DNA of 64,000 nucleotides, taken from assembly GCA_016208305.1 (NCBI GenBank), contig JACQYI010000037.1:1-64000 (forward strand). Direction: 5' to 3'. Origin of the DNA: Oscillatoriophycideae cyanobacterium NC_groundwater_1537_Pr4_S-0.65um_50_18. Its GTDB lineage: Bacteria > Cyanobacteriota > Cyanobacteriia > Elainellales > Elainellaceae. The notes beneath the pieces are model-generated. The model made no database searches. It was not told the DNA's origin and was given only the letters and a program-made list of their open reading frames with translations. Position numbers and translations under genes: made by a program. This document shows, piece after piece, positions 17,601 to 27,311 of the stretch. Position 1 is the first letter of the stretch. Every line of letters begins with the position of its first letter.

Positions 17601-19802
17601 ATGAATATGGAAGTGCGATCGCCCGCAGATGAGTACATGGCTCAGGGCAAATATGCAGAAGCCGCAGAGATCTATGAGCAGGCGATCGCTGCCGACGCTG
17701 CTAATCAGACAGACTATTGGCACTTGGGTTTAGCGATGCTGCTCCAAGGCGACGAAGCCGCAGCGCAGTTTGCCTGGATGACGCCGCTGATGGAGGCCGA
17801 GCCTGACCAAGCCGAACAATGGGTAGCTGAGCTATTGCAGATCTTGCAAGCTGCCGCCGATCATCAGGTAGCGATCGAGGCTTACGAGACGGCTTGGTTG
17901 CTGCATCAGCATATGCAGGAGTTTGATCCAGGCATAGCGCGATCGCTCGACATCATCAACCTGGGGTTAAAGGCAGAGACCTTACCCTTTGAAGAAGGAT
18001 TAAAGCAGGCGATCGCGCTCTTAAACGAACCCGCATCTGTAATGCAGCCGATGGCGCTAGAGGTCTTGCAGTCGATTATTCAACAGCTATTGGCGATCCA
18101 TGGCGGGCATACTCAGATTAATGAATTTCTCCTGGCATGTACTCCTCACTTTGTGGCGCAATCACAGCTAAGCAGACTTGTTCGTTTGCTGCTGGAACAG
18201 GCCGAATACAATTCCAAAATTTCTCGTCGTGCGGTTGCTGTGCAGCTTGCTAAGTTTTGCCTAAAACTAGCTCCTGACGATGATCAGGTAGTCGCTAAAA
18301 TCGTGGGCTTCATGCAGGGTGGCAATGCCTCTAATATGCTTGAATCCTTGCCACTAGCGAAGCGTCTGTTACAGAAAACTTCTAGCCTGACCGAGCAAAT
18401 CACCCTGACACAGCAAATTTTAGGCGGTTTGATGACAACTTGCGGATTATCTCAGGAAACCCGTGAGTACTATCAAAGCTATAAAAATTTACTTCAATCT
18501 GTTTATGATTGCGATGTTTCGCAAGCTGAAGACATTTATCTTGTCATTTCTCTGGGTATGTTTTTAAACTACTTTGAGGACACTCCTTCAACAAATCGAG
18601 TTATTCGTAATCGGATAGCGGAAGTTTGCCAAAGAGAATTACGAAATATTTTGGTTGATCAGGTCGATCGCTTCTCAAAACGTCATCTTGTTCGTAAACT
18701 TGAAACCAAGCCGCTGAAGATTGGCTACCTGTCTGACTGCTTGCGGATTCACTCGGTCGGCTGGCTAGCCCGCTGGCTGCTGCAATATCACGATCGCGAT
18801 CGGTTTGAAATTCATCTTTATTCCACTCGCCAATCTGATGATCCACTCCAGCAAGCGCTGATTCACCTTTATGGCGATCGGTTTCATTCTGTCCCTTTAA
18901 CAGCTAGCGAAATTGCTGACCACATTCACCAAGACGGCATTGATATTTTGGTGGAACTGGACAGCCTCACTTCTTTTACAAATTGTGCAGTCGCAGCGCT
19001 GAAACCGGCACCTGTGCAGGTTACTTGGCTAGGATATGATGCCTCTGGACTGCCCGCGATCGACTACTACCTGGCTGACTCTTATGTGCTGCCAGATTCT
19101 GCCCAATCTTACTATGCCGAGAAAATCTGGCGACTGCCCCAGACCTATATCGCTATCGATGGCTTTGAGGTGGGCACACCCAGCCTGCGCCGCGATCAGT
19201 TGGGTATTCCGGGAGATGCCGTTGTCTATCTCAGCTCTCAGAGCGGACTAAAGCGCCATCCTGATAACATTCGGCTGCAAATGAAAATTCTTAAAGCAGT
19301 GCCCGATAGCTATTTCTTGATCAAAAGCACTAATGCCGATCGGGATTTGCTTTCAGCTTTTTTCTATCAACTTGCCGATGAAGCAGGTGTAAATCGCGAT
19401 CGCCTTTGTTTCTTGCCTGACGTGCCTGCCAACGAAACGCATCGCGCCAACATGGGTTTGGCCGATATCGTGCTAGATACTTATCCCTATAACGGAGCAA
19501 CGACAACGCTAGAAGCCCTGTGGATGGAGATCCCGATCGTTACGCGCGTGGGTGAACAGTTTGCCGCCCGCAACAGCTACACCATGATGATGAATGCAGG
19601 CATTACGGAAGGCATCGCCTGGACAGACGAAGAGTATGTGGAGTGGGGAGTGCGCTTAGGTGAGGATGCTCTGCTCCGGAGTAACATTACTCATCGTCTG
19701 CGGCAATCTCGTCAAACCTCTCCACTTTGGAATGCGCGAGCTTTTACCCAAGAAGTCGAGCAAGCCTATACTCAAATGTGGGAACGCTATCAAGCTCTTT
19801 AA
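17601..19802 (+). CDS. TPR-containing SPINDLY/OGT-like glycosyltransferase, GT41
   Basis: This 733-residue paralogue of the preceding gene starts with a recognisable TPR (YMAQGKYAEAAEIYEQAIAA near residue 13, then YWHLGLAMLLQGDEAAAQFA). A longer helical region follows to about residue 365. The catalytic half has IGYLSDCLRIHSVGWLARW, DILVELDSLTSF, WLGYDASGLPAIDYYLADS, LSSQSGLKRHPDNIRL and VLDTYPYNGATTTLEALW. The two catalytic halves are very similar, so they arose by tandem duplication, while the N-terminal halves that choose substrates have diverged. They probably form one transcript and may glycosylate different proteins or different sites. Confidence 0.9.
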   Translation: MNMEVRSPADEYMAQGKYAEAAEIYEQAIAADAANQTDYWHLGLAMLLQGDEAAAQFAWMTPLMEAEPDQAEQWVAELLQILQAAADHQVAIEAYETAWLLHQHMQEFDPGIARSLDIINLGLKAETLPFEEGLKQAIALLNEPASVMQPMALEVLQSIIQQLLAIHGGHTQINEFLLACTPHFVAQSQLSRLVRLLLEQAEYNSKISRRAVAVQLAKFCLKLAPDDDQVVAKIVGFMQGGNASNMLESLPLAKRLLQKTSSLTEQITLTQQILGGLMTTCGLSQETREYYQSYKNLLQSVYDCDVSQAEDIYLVISLGMFLNYFEDTPSTNRVIRNRIAEVCQRELRNILVDQVDRFSKRHLVRKLETKPLKIGYLSDCLRIHSVGWLARWLLQYHDRDRFEIHLYSTRQSDDPLQQALIHLYGDRFHSVPLTASEIADHIHQDGIDILVELDSLTSFTNCAVAALKPAPVQVTWLGYDASGLPAIDYYLADSYVLPDSAQSYYAEKIWRLPQTYIAIDGFEVGTPSLRRDQLGIPGDAVVYLSSQSGLKRHPDNIRLQMKILKAVPDSYFLIKSTNADRDLLSAFFYQLADEAGVNRDRLCFLPDVPANETHRANMGLADIVLDTYPYNGATTTLEALWMEIPIVTRVGEQFAARNSYTMMMNAGITEGIAWTDEEYVEWGVRLGEDALLRSNITHRLRQSRQTSPLWNARAFTQEVEQAYTQMWERYQAL

Positions 19803-19844
19803 GGCTGGTTCAGGGGCTATGAAATCAGCAGCCCCACGAGATAA

Positions 19845-21546
19845 CTACAATCGCTGACGCATTTGCTGTCGTAGACTAAGCGCATCTTTGTAGTCCGGTT
19901 GCACCTGAATCGCCCGTTCGACAGAAGCGATCGCTTCCTTAAATCGGCGCAGGCTCCAGAGTGCAGCGCCACGGTTGTTCCAGGCTTCAGCCAGATCAGG
20001 CTTTAACTGAGTTGCTCGATCGAAAGCGGCGATCGCTTCGGCAGGTTGGTCAAGTTGCAGCAGCGCCGTCCCTTTGTTGCTCCAGGCTTCAGCAAAGTCG
20101 GGTTTGATCGCGATCGCCCGTTCGTAAAGCGCCAGTGCCGCCTGATCTTGTTCCTGCTGATCTAACGCGTATCCTTTGCTCCAGAGCGCCTCTGCATAGG
20201 TTGGCTTAATTTTTAGGGCAGCATCACAGGCGCTAATCGCCTCAGTGAACTTCTCAAGTTGGTTTAGGCTGTAACAGCTGCCCCAATGAGCTTCCGACAG
20301 TTTGGGGTTGAGATCAATAGCCTGCTGATAGCGATCGACCGCTTGCTGAAATTGACTTTGCGATCGAAACCGATCGGCTTGAGATAGCAAAGGAGCCGCT
20401 TGAGCCACAGGGTTTGGGCTAGGAGAGGGGGTGCTAGGGGCGGGTGAAGGAGAAGAGGACGGCGATCGGGGAGGTGAGGTGGGGCTAGTTAGCGATTGCA
20501 CAGGCGAAGAAGTCGTCCGAACGATCGTTGTCAGGATGCCCACGCCCACCGCTCCCGCCAGAGGCAACGCCCATTTCCAGAGCTGTATTTGCCGCAGTTT
20601 GGGCAGAGTCGATAGCCAAACCGTTGGATTTAGCAGAGTTGAGGGCAGGCGGGATGTGTCTGACTGGTCTGCAAACTGGCCTGCGTTTGGCGATCGCCCG
20701 CGGAGAGCCATCACCGGCTTAGTAGTGAGTTGACTCATTGGAGGAGCGGCTGGCTCTGAGGGGGGCGACATGTTGCCCCAAGGGGCTGTGGTAAGTGCAT
20801 CAAGCGCTGGCTGTAAAGGCGATGGCTCTACCGGAAAAGCCGTTGCGTCTGCATTAATCTGGTGATTAGCCAGCTCCTCAACGGCTGCCAACGCCACCTC
20901 TGCTGAGGGATAGCGAGCGCGAAAGTCGTAGCGAATCATTCTATCCAAAACAGCGATGAGAGCCGAACTCACTTGCGGAGCCAAATGTTGCCACTGCATC
21001 TCATGCGTCTCAGGATCAGGCAGGAGCGATCGCGGTGGCACTCCGGTCAACGCTTGAATGGCAACCATACCCACCGCATAGATATCACTCCCAAAGGCGA
21101 TGAATCACATTTTGCTGATGGACAAAGTTGAGCACGCCCAACAGATCTCGTAAAAGGGCGATCGTCTCAGCCTCTGTCCAAGGTTGAGCCGCCATCAGTT
21201 CTGGAATCAGCGGCTGCCCGACAACTAATTCCTGCGCGAGATAAAATTCTTGCTGATGCTCAAAGTGGGCCAGCAAGCGAGGAATCTGATCATGATTACC
21301 CAGTTGATACAGCACTTCGGCTTCGGTATCAAATAATCGCTTGGCAATTTGTAGGCTGGCAGTATCGGTAATTTGAGGCTGGAGCCGCTTAATCACGCAG
21401 CGAGGGTTTCCGGGTAGGTGCAGGTCTTGCGCCAGAAAAGTATGCCCGAAGCCACCGCTTCCCAGCTTTTCAATGAGCCGATACCGCCCTCCTAAAAGCA
21501 CTTCTGGCGATTCTGATGGCTGCTGAGAGGAGAGAGAACGATTCAC
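19845..21546 (-). pseudogene. Ser/Thr protein kinase-TPR gene, catalytic core deleted and frameshifted
   Basis: The first frame (21546-21085, GTG start) encodes the kinase N-lobe with Gly loop LIEKLGSGGFGHTFLAQDL, the Lys region CVIKRL, and helix E up to QQNVIHR. The next frame (ending 19845) resumes with a frame reading FGSDIYAVGMVAIQALTG, the segment after the APE motif. The catalytic loop (HRDIKPSN), DFG and activation segment, normally about 70 residues, are absent, and the halves are out of frame. The C-terminal part has a Pro/Ser-rich linker, one membrane helix (LPLAGAVGVGILTTIV) and about five TPR units (for example AIDLNPKLSEAHWGSCYSLN). The break is near 21095-21105. It cannot encode an active kinase unless the assembly is wrong. 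Confidence 0.85.
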
Positions 21547-21572
21547 GCTGATCTGCCTATTTTACTAATGTC

Positions 21573-21617
21573 ATAGTTTTGGAAGTGCCGCGCTCCGCGC
21601 GGCACTTCCAAAACTAT
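21573..21617. terminator. Perfect 21-bp hairpin at the 3' end of the minus-strand operon
   Basis: Arms 21573-21593 and 21597-21617 are perfect reverse complements with a TCC loop. It lies 185 bases beyond the stop of the APH-type gene at 21802 and upstream of the kinase relic, so it probably ends or protects the long operon transcript. No long T run follows. Read on the minus strand the apical part is CGCGGAGCGC. Confidence 0.75.
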
Positions 21618-21801
21618 TGGATTTGATTTAATCCATGATCCCAATCAATGTTGAAGCTGCCTATCCACCCTCTTCGTCCACGATCATAGTGCGAGATGAG
21701 GCAAGTGGCGAGTCCCTCTGGTCGAGACAATTTACGTTAGCAAAATGCGTCAATGAAACAGGAGGCTAAGACCAGACAAGCGCTATCCGAAGTTCCCAGA
21801 G

Positions 21802-22842
21802 CTACTTGATCTTGAGCGGCGCTTTAGAGTCCAGATGGGGAGAAAGCAATGTTTCGGAGAGGTCGAGTAGCGCCTCAGTCCATAGGCGGCGGTCTGGAAA
21901 TTGAGTACTCAAATAGATATGCCGGACAAGGGTGAGCGTGGTGTAGGTTTGCACCGAAGCCCGAACAGATTCACCCGCAAGCTGAACAAATCTTGCCTTT
22001 AAAGCCACTTCTCGATCGCGCAAGGCAGCCGCATCGCCCAACGTTCTCAGACTTTGCTCGATCAGATGCCCTATAAAGTTACCCATATCCAGACCTGGAT
22101 CGCCTGCACAATACAGATCAAAATCCAGCAGATACAGGCGAGAGCCATCTACAAGCACCTGATCGGGATAAAAATCTCGATGAATGCCCCGTAAGCGAGC
22201 GTTTGGAGTCGTACTGGCTAAACCGTGACAAGCCTGTAGCAACCGTTCCAGACGGCTTTGCCACTGGGGAAACTGTTGGGCAACCAGCGACAGGCGATCG
22301 CGTAAGATTTGTAGCTCATCGGCTAGGGTGTGGCGGCGATGGGGTGGAATAGCCGCTTGGTGCAGCTTATGCGCGGCCTCAGCAATGCGTTGAGCCAGCG
22401 CGATGCCCTGGGCTTGAGGGAGAAGCTGCGTGGCGATCGTACCGGGGACTTGTCGCTGAAGCCACATCTGCAAGTCGGGGAGGATGGCGATCGGCTCTGG
22501 CACAGAGATGTAATCTTCACTATCGGCGGCAAATCCGGCCTGCCACAACGCCTGCTGCACCCTATAGCTGCGAAAGTCTGTCCCTTTGGCTCGCACTTTG
22601 CCCAACAGGGTAAGGCTTTTAGATCCGGCTGGCGTTTCCAGCGCCAAGTCATACGCAATCAGGCAACGCCGACCGGGTTTGTGCCGCATCACCCGGATAG
22701 CACAGAGCTGAGCCGCATTCAGGCTGGAGGGCAGATGCTGGGCAAACTGCTGCTGCACTTGCAGCGGATCGATCGCCCTCACCAGACCCGGCATCTGAGC
22801 ATCGGTTGCACTGTTAAAGGGATCAGTGATGGAAATCGCCAA
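21802..22842 (-). CDS. APH-family phosphotransferase (aminoglycoside/choline kinase fold)
   Basis: This 346-residue protein has the protein-kinase-like small-molecule kinase fold. A catalytic loop reads GIHRDFYPDQVLVDG near residue 220, and the metal-binding segment is LYLLDFDLYCAGDPGLDMGN near residue 237. Members phosphorylate sugars, antibiotics, amino alcohols or peptides, and the substrate here is unknown. It begins with TTG at 22842, 20 bases inside the end of the ABC exporter gene, and is the last gene of a run of overlapping genes with three glycosyltransferases. A role in phosphorylating the glycan or peptide made by the operon is possible but is inference only. Confidence 0.82.
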   Translation of the reverse strand: MAISITDPFNSATDAQMPGLVRAIDPLQVQQQFAQHLPSSLNAAQLCAIRVMRHKPGRRCLIAYDLALETPAGSKSLTLLGKVRAKGTDFRSYRVQQALWQAGFAADSEDYISVPEPIAILPDLQMWLQRQVPGTIATQLLPQAQGIALAQRIAEAAHKLHQAAIPPHRRHTLADELQILRDRLSLVAQQFPQWQSRLERLLQACHGLASTTPNARLRGIHRDFYPDQVLVDGSRLYLLDFDLYCAGDPGLDMGNFIGHLIEQSLRTLGDAAALRDREVALKARFVQLAGESVRASVQTYTTLTLVRHIYLSTQFPDRRLWTEALLDLSETLLSPHLDSKAPLKIK

Positions 22843-24685
22843 GGGGTGTCCTCAAAAAATCGATTGTGCTGCCGGATGACACCGCAGCCTGCATGCGATA
22901 AAGCGCTGCATAGCGACCGTTGAGCCGCATCAGCTCTAGGTGCGTTCCTTGCTCTAGCACTTGCCCGTCTTCCAGATAGAGAATGAGATGCGATCGCGTC
23001 ACCAGAGACAGCTCATGGGTAATCAGAAATGTCGTGCGGTTTTGCGCCAGCCGCTCTAGGGCTTCCACGATCGCCTGCTTGTTTTCAGGATCGAGTCCCG
23101 TCGTGGGTTCATCCAAAATCAGGATGGGCGTTTGCCGAATGGCAGCACGGGCGATGGCCAACCGCTGCCGCTGTCCGCCTGAGAGGGTAGCGCCTCGCTC
23201 TCCCAAAATCGTGTCATAGCCCTGGGGCAGCGCCTGAATGAAGCTATCAGCATTGGCAAGGCGAACGACTGCTTCTATCTGCTGGCAAGTGGCATGGGGC
23301 AAGCCATAGGCAATATTTTCCCAAACGGTAGCGGCAAACAGCAGGCTATCTTGCAAGACGACGCTAATTTGAGGGCGCAGCGTCTCCAGAGTGTAATCGC
23401 GAATGTCGCATCCGTCGATCAGCACACGACCGTGAGTAGCGTCATAAAGCCGCAGCAATAGGCTGATCAGCGTTGACTTGCCGCTGCCCGAAGTGCCAAC
23501 GATCGCCACCTGCTGTCCGGGCTGCACCGTTAGCTCAATCCTCTTCAGCACGGGTTGATCAGGCTCATAGGCAAAGCTGACCTGCTCGAAGCGCACAGCC
23601 CCCCGCAAGACAGGAGCCGCCTTTGCGCCCGGCAGGTTTTGCACCTCAGGGATTTCGTCCAAAATGTCGAGGATGCGATCGCCCGATGCCGCTGCTTTCG
23701 CCAGCCGTCCCGTATATTTAGCAAAATTTTGCACAGGCTTGAAGGCGTTCTTCAAATAGGTGAGAAAAACCAGCACATCGCCAGGCGTAAGGGCATCGCG
23801 CAAGACCAGGCGTGAACCCTGCCAGAGGACGATCGCGGTGCCCAAGGCAATCACGACATCCACCGTGCGCTCTAGGCTAGCGGCCAGCCGCTGCGTCTTG
23901 ACCGTCTCCTGCAAACTCCTACGGTTGTGATGGGCGAAAATATCGGCAAAGACATCCTGAAGGGAGAGGGTCTGCACGAGCTTGATGGCAGCCATCGACT
24001 CTGCCGCCGTAGCCGCCAATGCCCCTTCTTGCTGACGCTGGCCGATCGCAGCTTGACGAATTCGCTGGCTTAAGTGGCGCGTAGCCCAGGCAAACAGAGG
24101 CAGAGTCAGTAACGCCAGCAGAGAGAGGTCTTGATCGATCCATACCATCATCCCCAGCATCCCCAATAGAGTTAGAAGGCTGACCAGGAGCGGCAAAACG
24201 GCAGTTAGCAAAATTTCTTGCAGGCGGCTGGCATCGCTGCTAACCCGAATCATTAAGTCTCCGCTTCGGGCCTGGGTGTGATAGGAGAGCGATAGGTGCT
24301 GGAGATGGCGATAGAGCTGGTTTCGCACCTGGGTCATGACTCTGCTACCGACCAGGGCTAGCCCAAAGGCGCTCCAGTAGGCCGCTAGCGATCGCAGTGC
24401 TGTAATGGCAACCACGGCAATGGCAGATAGCGTCAACAGTACCCTTGGCTCAAGCTGTTGCAGCACTGGAAAAGCCGCCAGCTTTTGACTCGCTGAAGGC
24501 ATCAGCACAAAGTCAAATACAAACTTGAGTGGCCAAGGTTCTAGCAGTTGCAGCAAGACAGTGGCCACCAGGGCAGCCCCAGATAGAAATAGCAAGATCT
24601 GCTGTTGCCGAACATAGGGAGAAAAATGGCGCAACAGCCGCCAGAGACTGGGTAGAGCCTGGGTAAGCAACGGACGCGACCTCAT
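22823..24685 (-). CDS. ABC exporter, fused permease and ATPase (second copy)
   Basis: Read from ATG at 24685 the protein has 620 residues, the usual length. The frame extends to 24826, but that extension lies inside the preceding gene and matches nothing. The ATG overlaps the stop of the glycosyltransferase gene (ATGA overlap), which implies translational coupling. The N-terminal part has six membrane helices. The ATPase has VGTSGSGKSTLISLLLRLYD, signature [15 protein letters not shown], Walker B ILILDEPTTGLDPE and FLITHELSLV. It lacks the C39 peptidase found in the other exporter of this operon, so it should move a different or already processed substrate such as a glycolipid, glycan or glycosylated peptide. 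Confidence 0.9.
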   Translation of the reverse strand: MRSRPLLTQALPSLWRLLRHFSPYVRQQQILLFLSGAALVATVLLQLLEPWPLKFVFDFVLMPSASQKLAAFPVLQQLEPRVLLTLSAIAVVAITALRSLAAYWSAFGLALVGSRVMTQVRNQLYRHLQHLSLSYHTQARSGDLMIRVSSDASRLQEILLTAVLPLLVSLLTLLGMLGMMVWIDQDLSLLALLTLPLFAWATRHLSQRIRQAAIGQRQQEGALAATAAESMAAIKLVQTLSLQDVFADIFAHHNRRSLQETVKTQRLAASLERTVDVVIALGTAIVLWQGSRLVLRDALTPGDVLVFLTYLKNAFKPVQNFAKYTGRLAKAAASGDRILDILDEIPEVQNLPGAKAAPVLRGAVRFEQVSFAYEPDQPVLKRIELTVQPGQQVAIVGTSGSGKSTLISLLLRLYDATHGRVLIDGCDIRDYTLETLRPQISVVLQDSLLFAATVWENIAYGLPHATCQQIEAVVRLANADSFIQALPQGYDTILGERGATLSGGQRQRLAIARAAIRQTPILILDEPTTGLDPENKQAIVEALERLAQNRTTFLITHELSLVTRSHLILYLEDGQVLEQGTHLELMRLNGRYAALYRMQAAVSSGSTIDFLRTPLGDFHH

Positions 24686-25932
24686 GGAGTGGCTCCGGCA
24701 AGCAGATTGGCAGACAGGTGAGATGCAGGCAGATGCGCCAATTGCAGCAGATGATGGACGATCGCATCCCAGGTGTAGTGCCGCATGACGGTTTGGCGTG
24801 CTGCTTGACCGAGCTGCTTGCCCCAATCGGGCGATCGCCGCACCCGTTCTAGCGCAGCAGCCAGAGCAGACGAGTCACCCGCAGGACAGAGCAATCCGGT
24901 TGTTCCATCTTCAATCAAATCGGTTAACTGTCCTATTTGGCTAGCCACAATCGGCAGTCCGGCTGCCATGTACTCATACACCTTTAACGGTGAAAAATAA
25001 AAGTCAGGTTGAGCCGGGTAGGGTGCAACCGCCACCTGCATAGACGCCAGCCATCTGGGCACCTGATCGGGGGCGATCGCTCCCGCAAAGTGAACGGCAG
25101 ACTGCAATTTTCGCTGGTTCACATCGGTGACTAATTTTTCTCGCTCAGGCCCATCCCCCACGATCAAAAGCCGCGTGTCAGGATGGCGCTGATGCAGTTG
25201 GTCAAAGGCTTCAATCAATATGGGCAAGCCATGCCAAGGCTTGAGAGTGCCCACAAACCCCACCGTAAAGTAGCTCGATCGCGGAGGCAAGGCGGGTGTT
25301 GGGTTGGCCGGAAACCGCTCAGGGTTGACCCCATTGGGAATGACATAAATGGGGCGATCGCAACTGGCATTATTACTGGTACTGGCATCACTTCCAGAAT
25401 TTCTACTGGTATTGTCCCAGACAAAGCTTTGCAGATAGGTTTTGACTTCTGCCGAAACCGCAATCAAACTTGTGGCAGCGCGAAAAGCTCGTCTAGCCAC
25501 CCATTCTGCCCCCTTGCGATCGACCAGCCCTCTGTGTTTCACCTGTTCTTCAATCAGCGGCGCATTGACCTCTAGCAGCCCCGGAATGCCAACCGATCGC
25601 GCATACTCCATAGCGCTGAAACTCCAGAGAGAATAGCGCTCGTAAACTAAGTCAAACGAGCCAGCGAGTTCTAGCTGAAGCCGCAAATCAGGATTGGCAG
25701 CCAGCGCCACTCGCTCTCGCACTGCGCGATCGACCTTGGGAATATGGGGCAGAGGATGAACTTTGACAGAGGCTAAATCTGCTGCTGGCTCTCCCCCCAG
25801 ACGGGTAGCAAACAGATCGACTTCGGCTCCCTGCCGCAGCAACGCCCGAATCACTTCCTGCACATGAATCGAGCAGCCTTTTTGCCCAAAGACCGGAACG
25901 CCTGGATCGGCACAGATGTAAGCGATTCTCAT
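24682..25932 (-). CDS. Glycosyltransferase family 4
   Basis: The 416-residue GT-B enzyme has an N-terminal acceptor domain starting MRIAYICADPGVPVFGQKG with the glycine-rich loop, and IHVQEVIRALLRQGAEVDLF. In the C-terminal donor domain the motifs are FTVGFVGTLKPWHGLPILIEA near residue 220, RLLIVGDGPEREKL, and the EX7E segment region FYFSPLKVYEYMAAGLPIVAS near residue 305. It should transfer a sugar from a nucleotide donor with retention of configuration. It overlaps the genes on both sides by four bases, so it belongs to a tightly coupled run of glycosyltransferases and an exporter. Confidence 0.92.
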   Translation of the reverse strand: MRIAYICADPGVPVFGQKGCSIHVQEVIRALLRQGAEVDLFATRLGGEPAADLASVKVHPLPHIPKVDRAVRERVALAANPDLRLQLELAGSFDLVYERYSLWSFSAMEYARSVGIPGLLEVNAPLIEEQVKHRGLVDRKGAEWVARRAFRAATSLIAVSAEVKTYLQSFVWDNTSRNSGSDASTSNNASCDRPIYVIPNGVNPERFPANPTPALPPRSSYFTVGFVGTLKPWHGLPILIEAFDQLHQRHPDTRLLIVGDGPEREKLVTDVNQRKLQSAVHFAGAIAPDQVPRWLASMQVAVAPYPAQPDFYFSPLKVYEYMAAGLPIVASQIGQLTDLIEDGTTGLLCPAGDSSALAAALERVRRSPDWGKQLGQAARQTVMRHYTWDAIVHHLLQLAHLPASHLSANLLAGATP

Positions 25933-27311
25933 GGATAAACCTCCTGCAATGGCTTGTCTGGTGCTGGATTATCTTGTGCTGGCTTGTCTGGTGCTGAACA
26001 GTTCTGGCCTGATCTACGGACAGCGGCATAGAACAGCGATCGCAGCGCTACCGTGTTGCGGTGAATATCAAACTCCGCTTCAATTAGCTGTCGGGCTTGA
26101 GCTGCCAACACCTGCCGTAAGTCCACATCTAGCAGGAGGCGCTTGAGGGCGATCGCCAGCTTTTTGGGGTGGTGCTGAGGCACGATTAGCCCGGTTTGCT
26201 CATGCCGTATTAGCTCTGGGATTCCAGTGACATCGGTGGCGACACAGGGAGTACCTAACGCCATTGCTTCTAGCAGCACAGTGGGCAATCCATCGCGGTT
26301 GCCATCTGTGCCAATGACATAGGGCGCAGCAACCACAGTGGCCTGCTGAAATAGCCGGAAGACTTCGTTTTGCGGGCGAGGCCCGATGATCTCAACCGTA
26401 GACTGTAGGCCAAGCCGTTGAATCTGCTGCTGCAACGCTGCTTCTAGCGGCCCTGTTCCCACCAATTGACAGCTAAATTCGCACCCCTGCTGCTGAAGCA
26501 GAGCACAGGCATCAACCAAGTCGGGTAGCCCTTTTTTCTCTACAAAGCGACCTACTGAGAGAATAGTGGGAGGATGGCTATCGAGGGGCGATCGATACGG
26601 GAGTTGAGCTAAATCAAGTCCGTTATAAACGCGCTGAATCTTCTCTGGAGTATTGCTTACAGCCGCTCCATAGGTCTGCTGTAAATACCGCAGATTGTAA
26701 TCACTCACCGTCACTACAGTAGCCGCATCTCTCAGCTTGCGCTGCATGTCCTGCGGCTCTACGCTGTCGTGAAAAATGTCTTTGGCATGAGCCGTAAACG
26801 TGTAGGGAACGCCGGAGAAGTGGGACGCTAGACGGGCAACGCTGGTGGCAACCGTACCGAAGTGAGCATGGAGGTGATCAAGGCTCCGAAGCCGAATTTC
26901 ACGCGCTAACCAGGCCGCTTGGTAAACCGTACTGGCTGGCTCTCCTTGGGCGATCGCCAATCTGTTCCAAAATTCTGGAATAACCCGACTAGCTTCCTGT
27001 AGCTCTGCCCAAAAGTAGCTGGCTGCCGTGGGGGCAAGGCTATTGAGCGATGGGCTGACCCGTCCCTGAGTCGGTCGCTGAATGTAGGTGACAGGGGCAC
27101 GCACCTGAGAAATAGTGTTTTGGAAATGCGTATCACAGGGTGGACGCAGCGCAAAAATTTCGATCTCTAGCCCTGCGGCTTCATGGGCAAGAATTTCGTT
27201 AACCACAAAGGTTTCAGAGTAGCGGGGGTAGCGTTTCAAGACATAGGCGACCCGTAGCGGCTGCAACGGCATATCTGTGGAATGCCCTTCTCTAAAATTC
27301 TTAGGAAGCAT
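25929..27311 (-). CDS. Glycosyltransferase family 4
   Basis: The 460-residue GT-B enzyme begins its fold at LRVAYVLKRYPRYSETFVVN near residue 19. The motif LDHLHAHFGTVATSVARLAS near residue 142 and the region TILSVGRFVEKKGLPDLVDA near residue 248 are typical of colanic-acid/WcaL-like GT4 enzymes. A donor-site segment reads VLLEAMALGTPCVATDVTGIPEL near residue 345. The C-terminal 15 residues (DKPAQDNPAPDKPLQEV) are a low-complexity Pro/Asp tail coded by a small repeat near 25940-25990. It overlaps the upstream gene by 11 bases and the downstream one by four. The alternative ATG 13 codons in is equally close to the fold. Confidence 0.92.
   Translation of the reverse strand: MLPKNFREGHSTDMPLQPLRVAYVLKRYPRYSETFVVNEILAHEAAGLEIEIFALRPPCDTHFQNTISQVRAPVTYIQRPTQGRVSPSLNSLAPTAASYFWAELQEASRVIPEFWNRLAIAQGEPASTVYQAAWLAREIRLRSLDHLHAHFGTVATSVARLASHFSGVPYTFTAHAKDIFHDSVEPQDMQRKLRDAATVVTVSDYNLRYLQQTYGAAVSNTPEKIQRVYNGLDLAQLPYRSPLDSHPPTILSVGRFVEKKGLPDLVDACALLQQQGCEFSCQLVGTGPLEAALQQQIQRLGLQSTVEIIGPRPQNEVFRLFQQATVVAAPYVIGTDGNRDGLPTVLLEAMALGTPCVATDVTGIPELIRHEQTGLIVPQHHPKKLAIALKRLLLDVDLRQVLAAQARQLIEAEFDIHRNTVALRSLFYAAVRRSGQNCSAPDKPAQDNPAPDKPLQEVYP

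Noticed and set aside
19813..19835. GGGGCT/AGCCCC stem between the convergent OGT and kinase genes as a terminator
   Set aside because: The stem is only six bases with an 11-base loop and has no T run.
22330..22923. 197-residue plus-strand frame
   Set aside because: It is antisense to the APH-type kinase and the end of the ABC exporter, both well supported.
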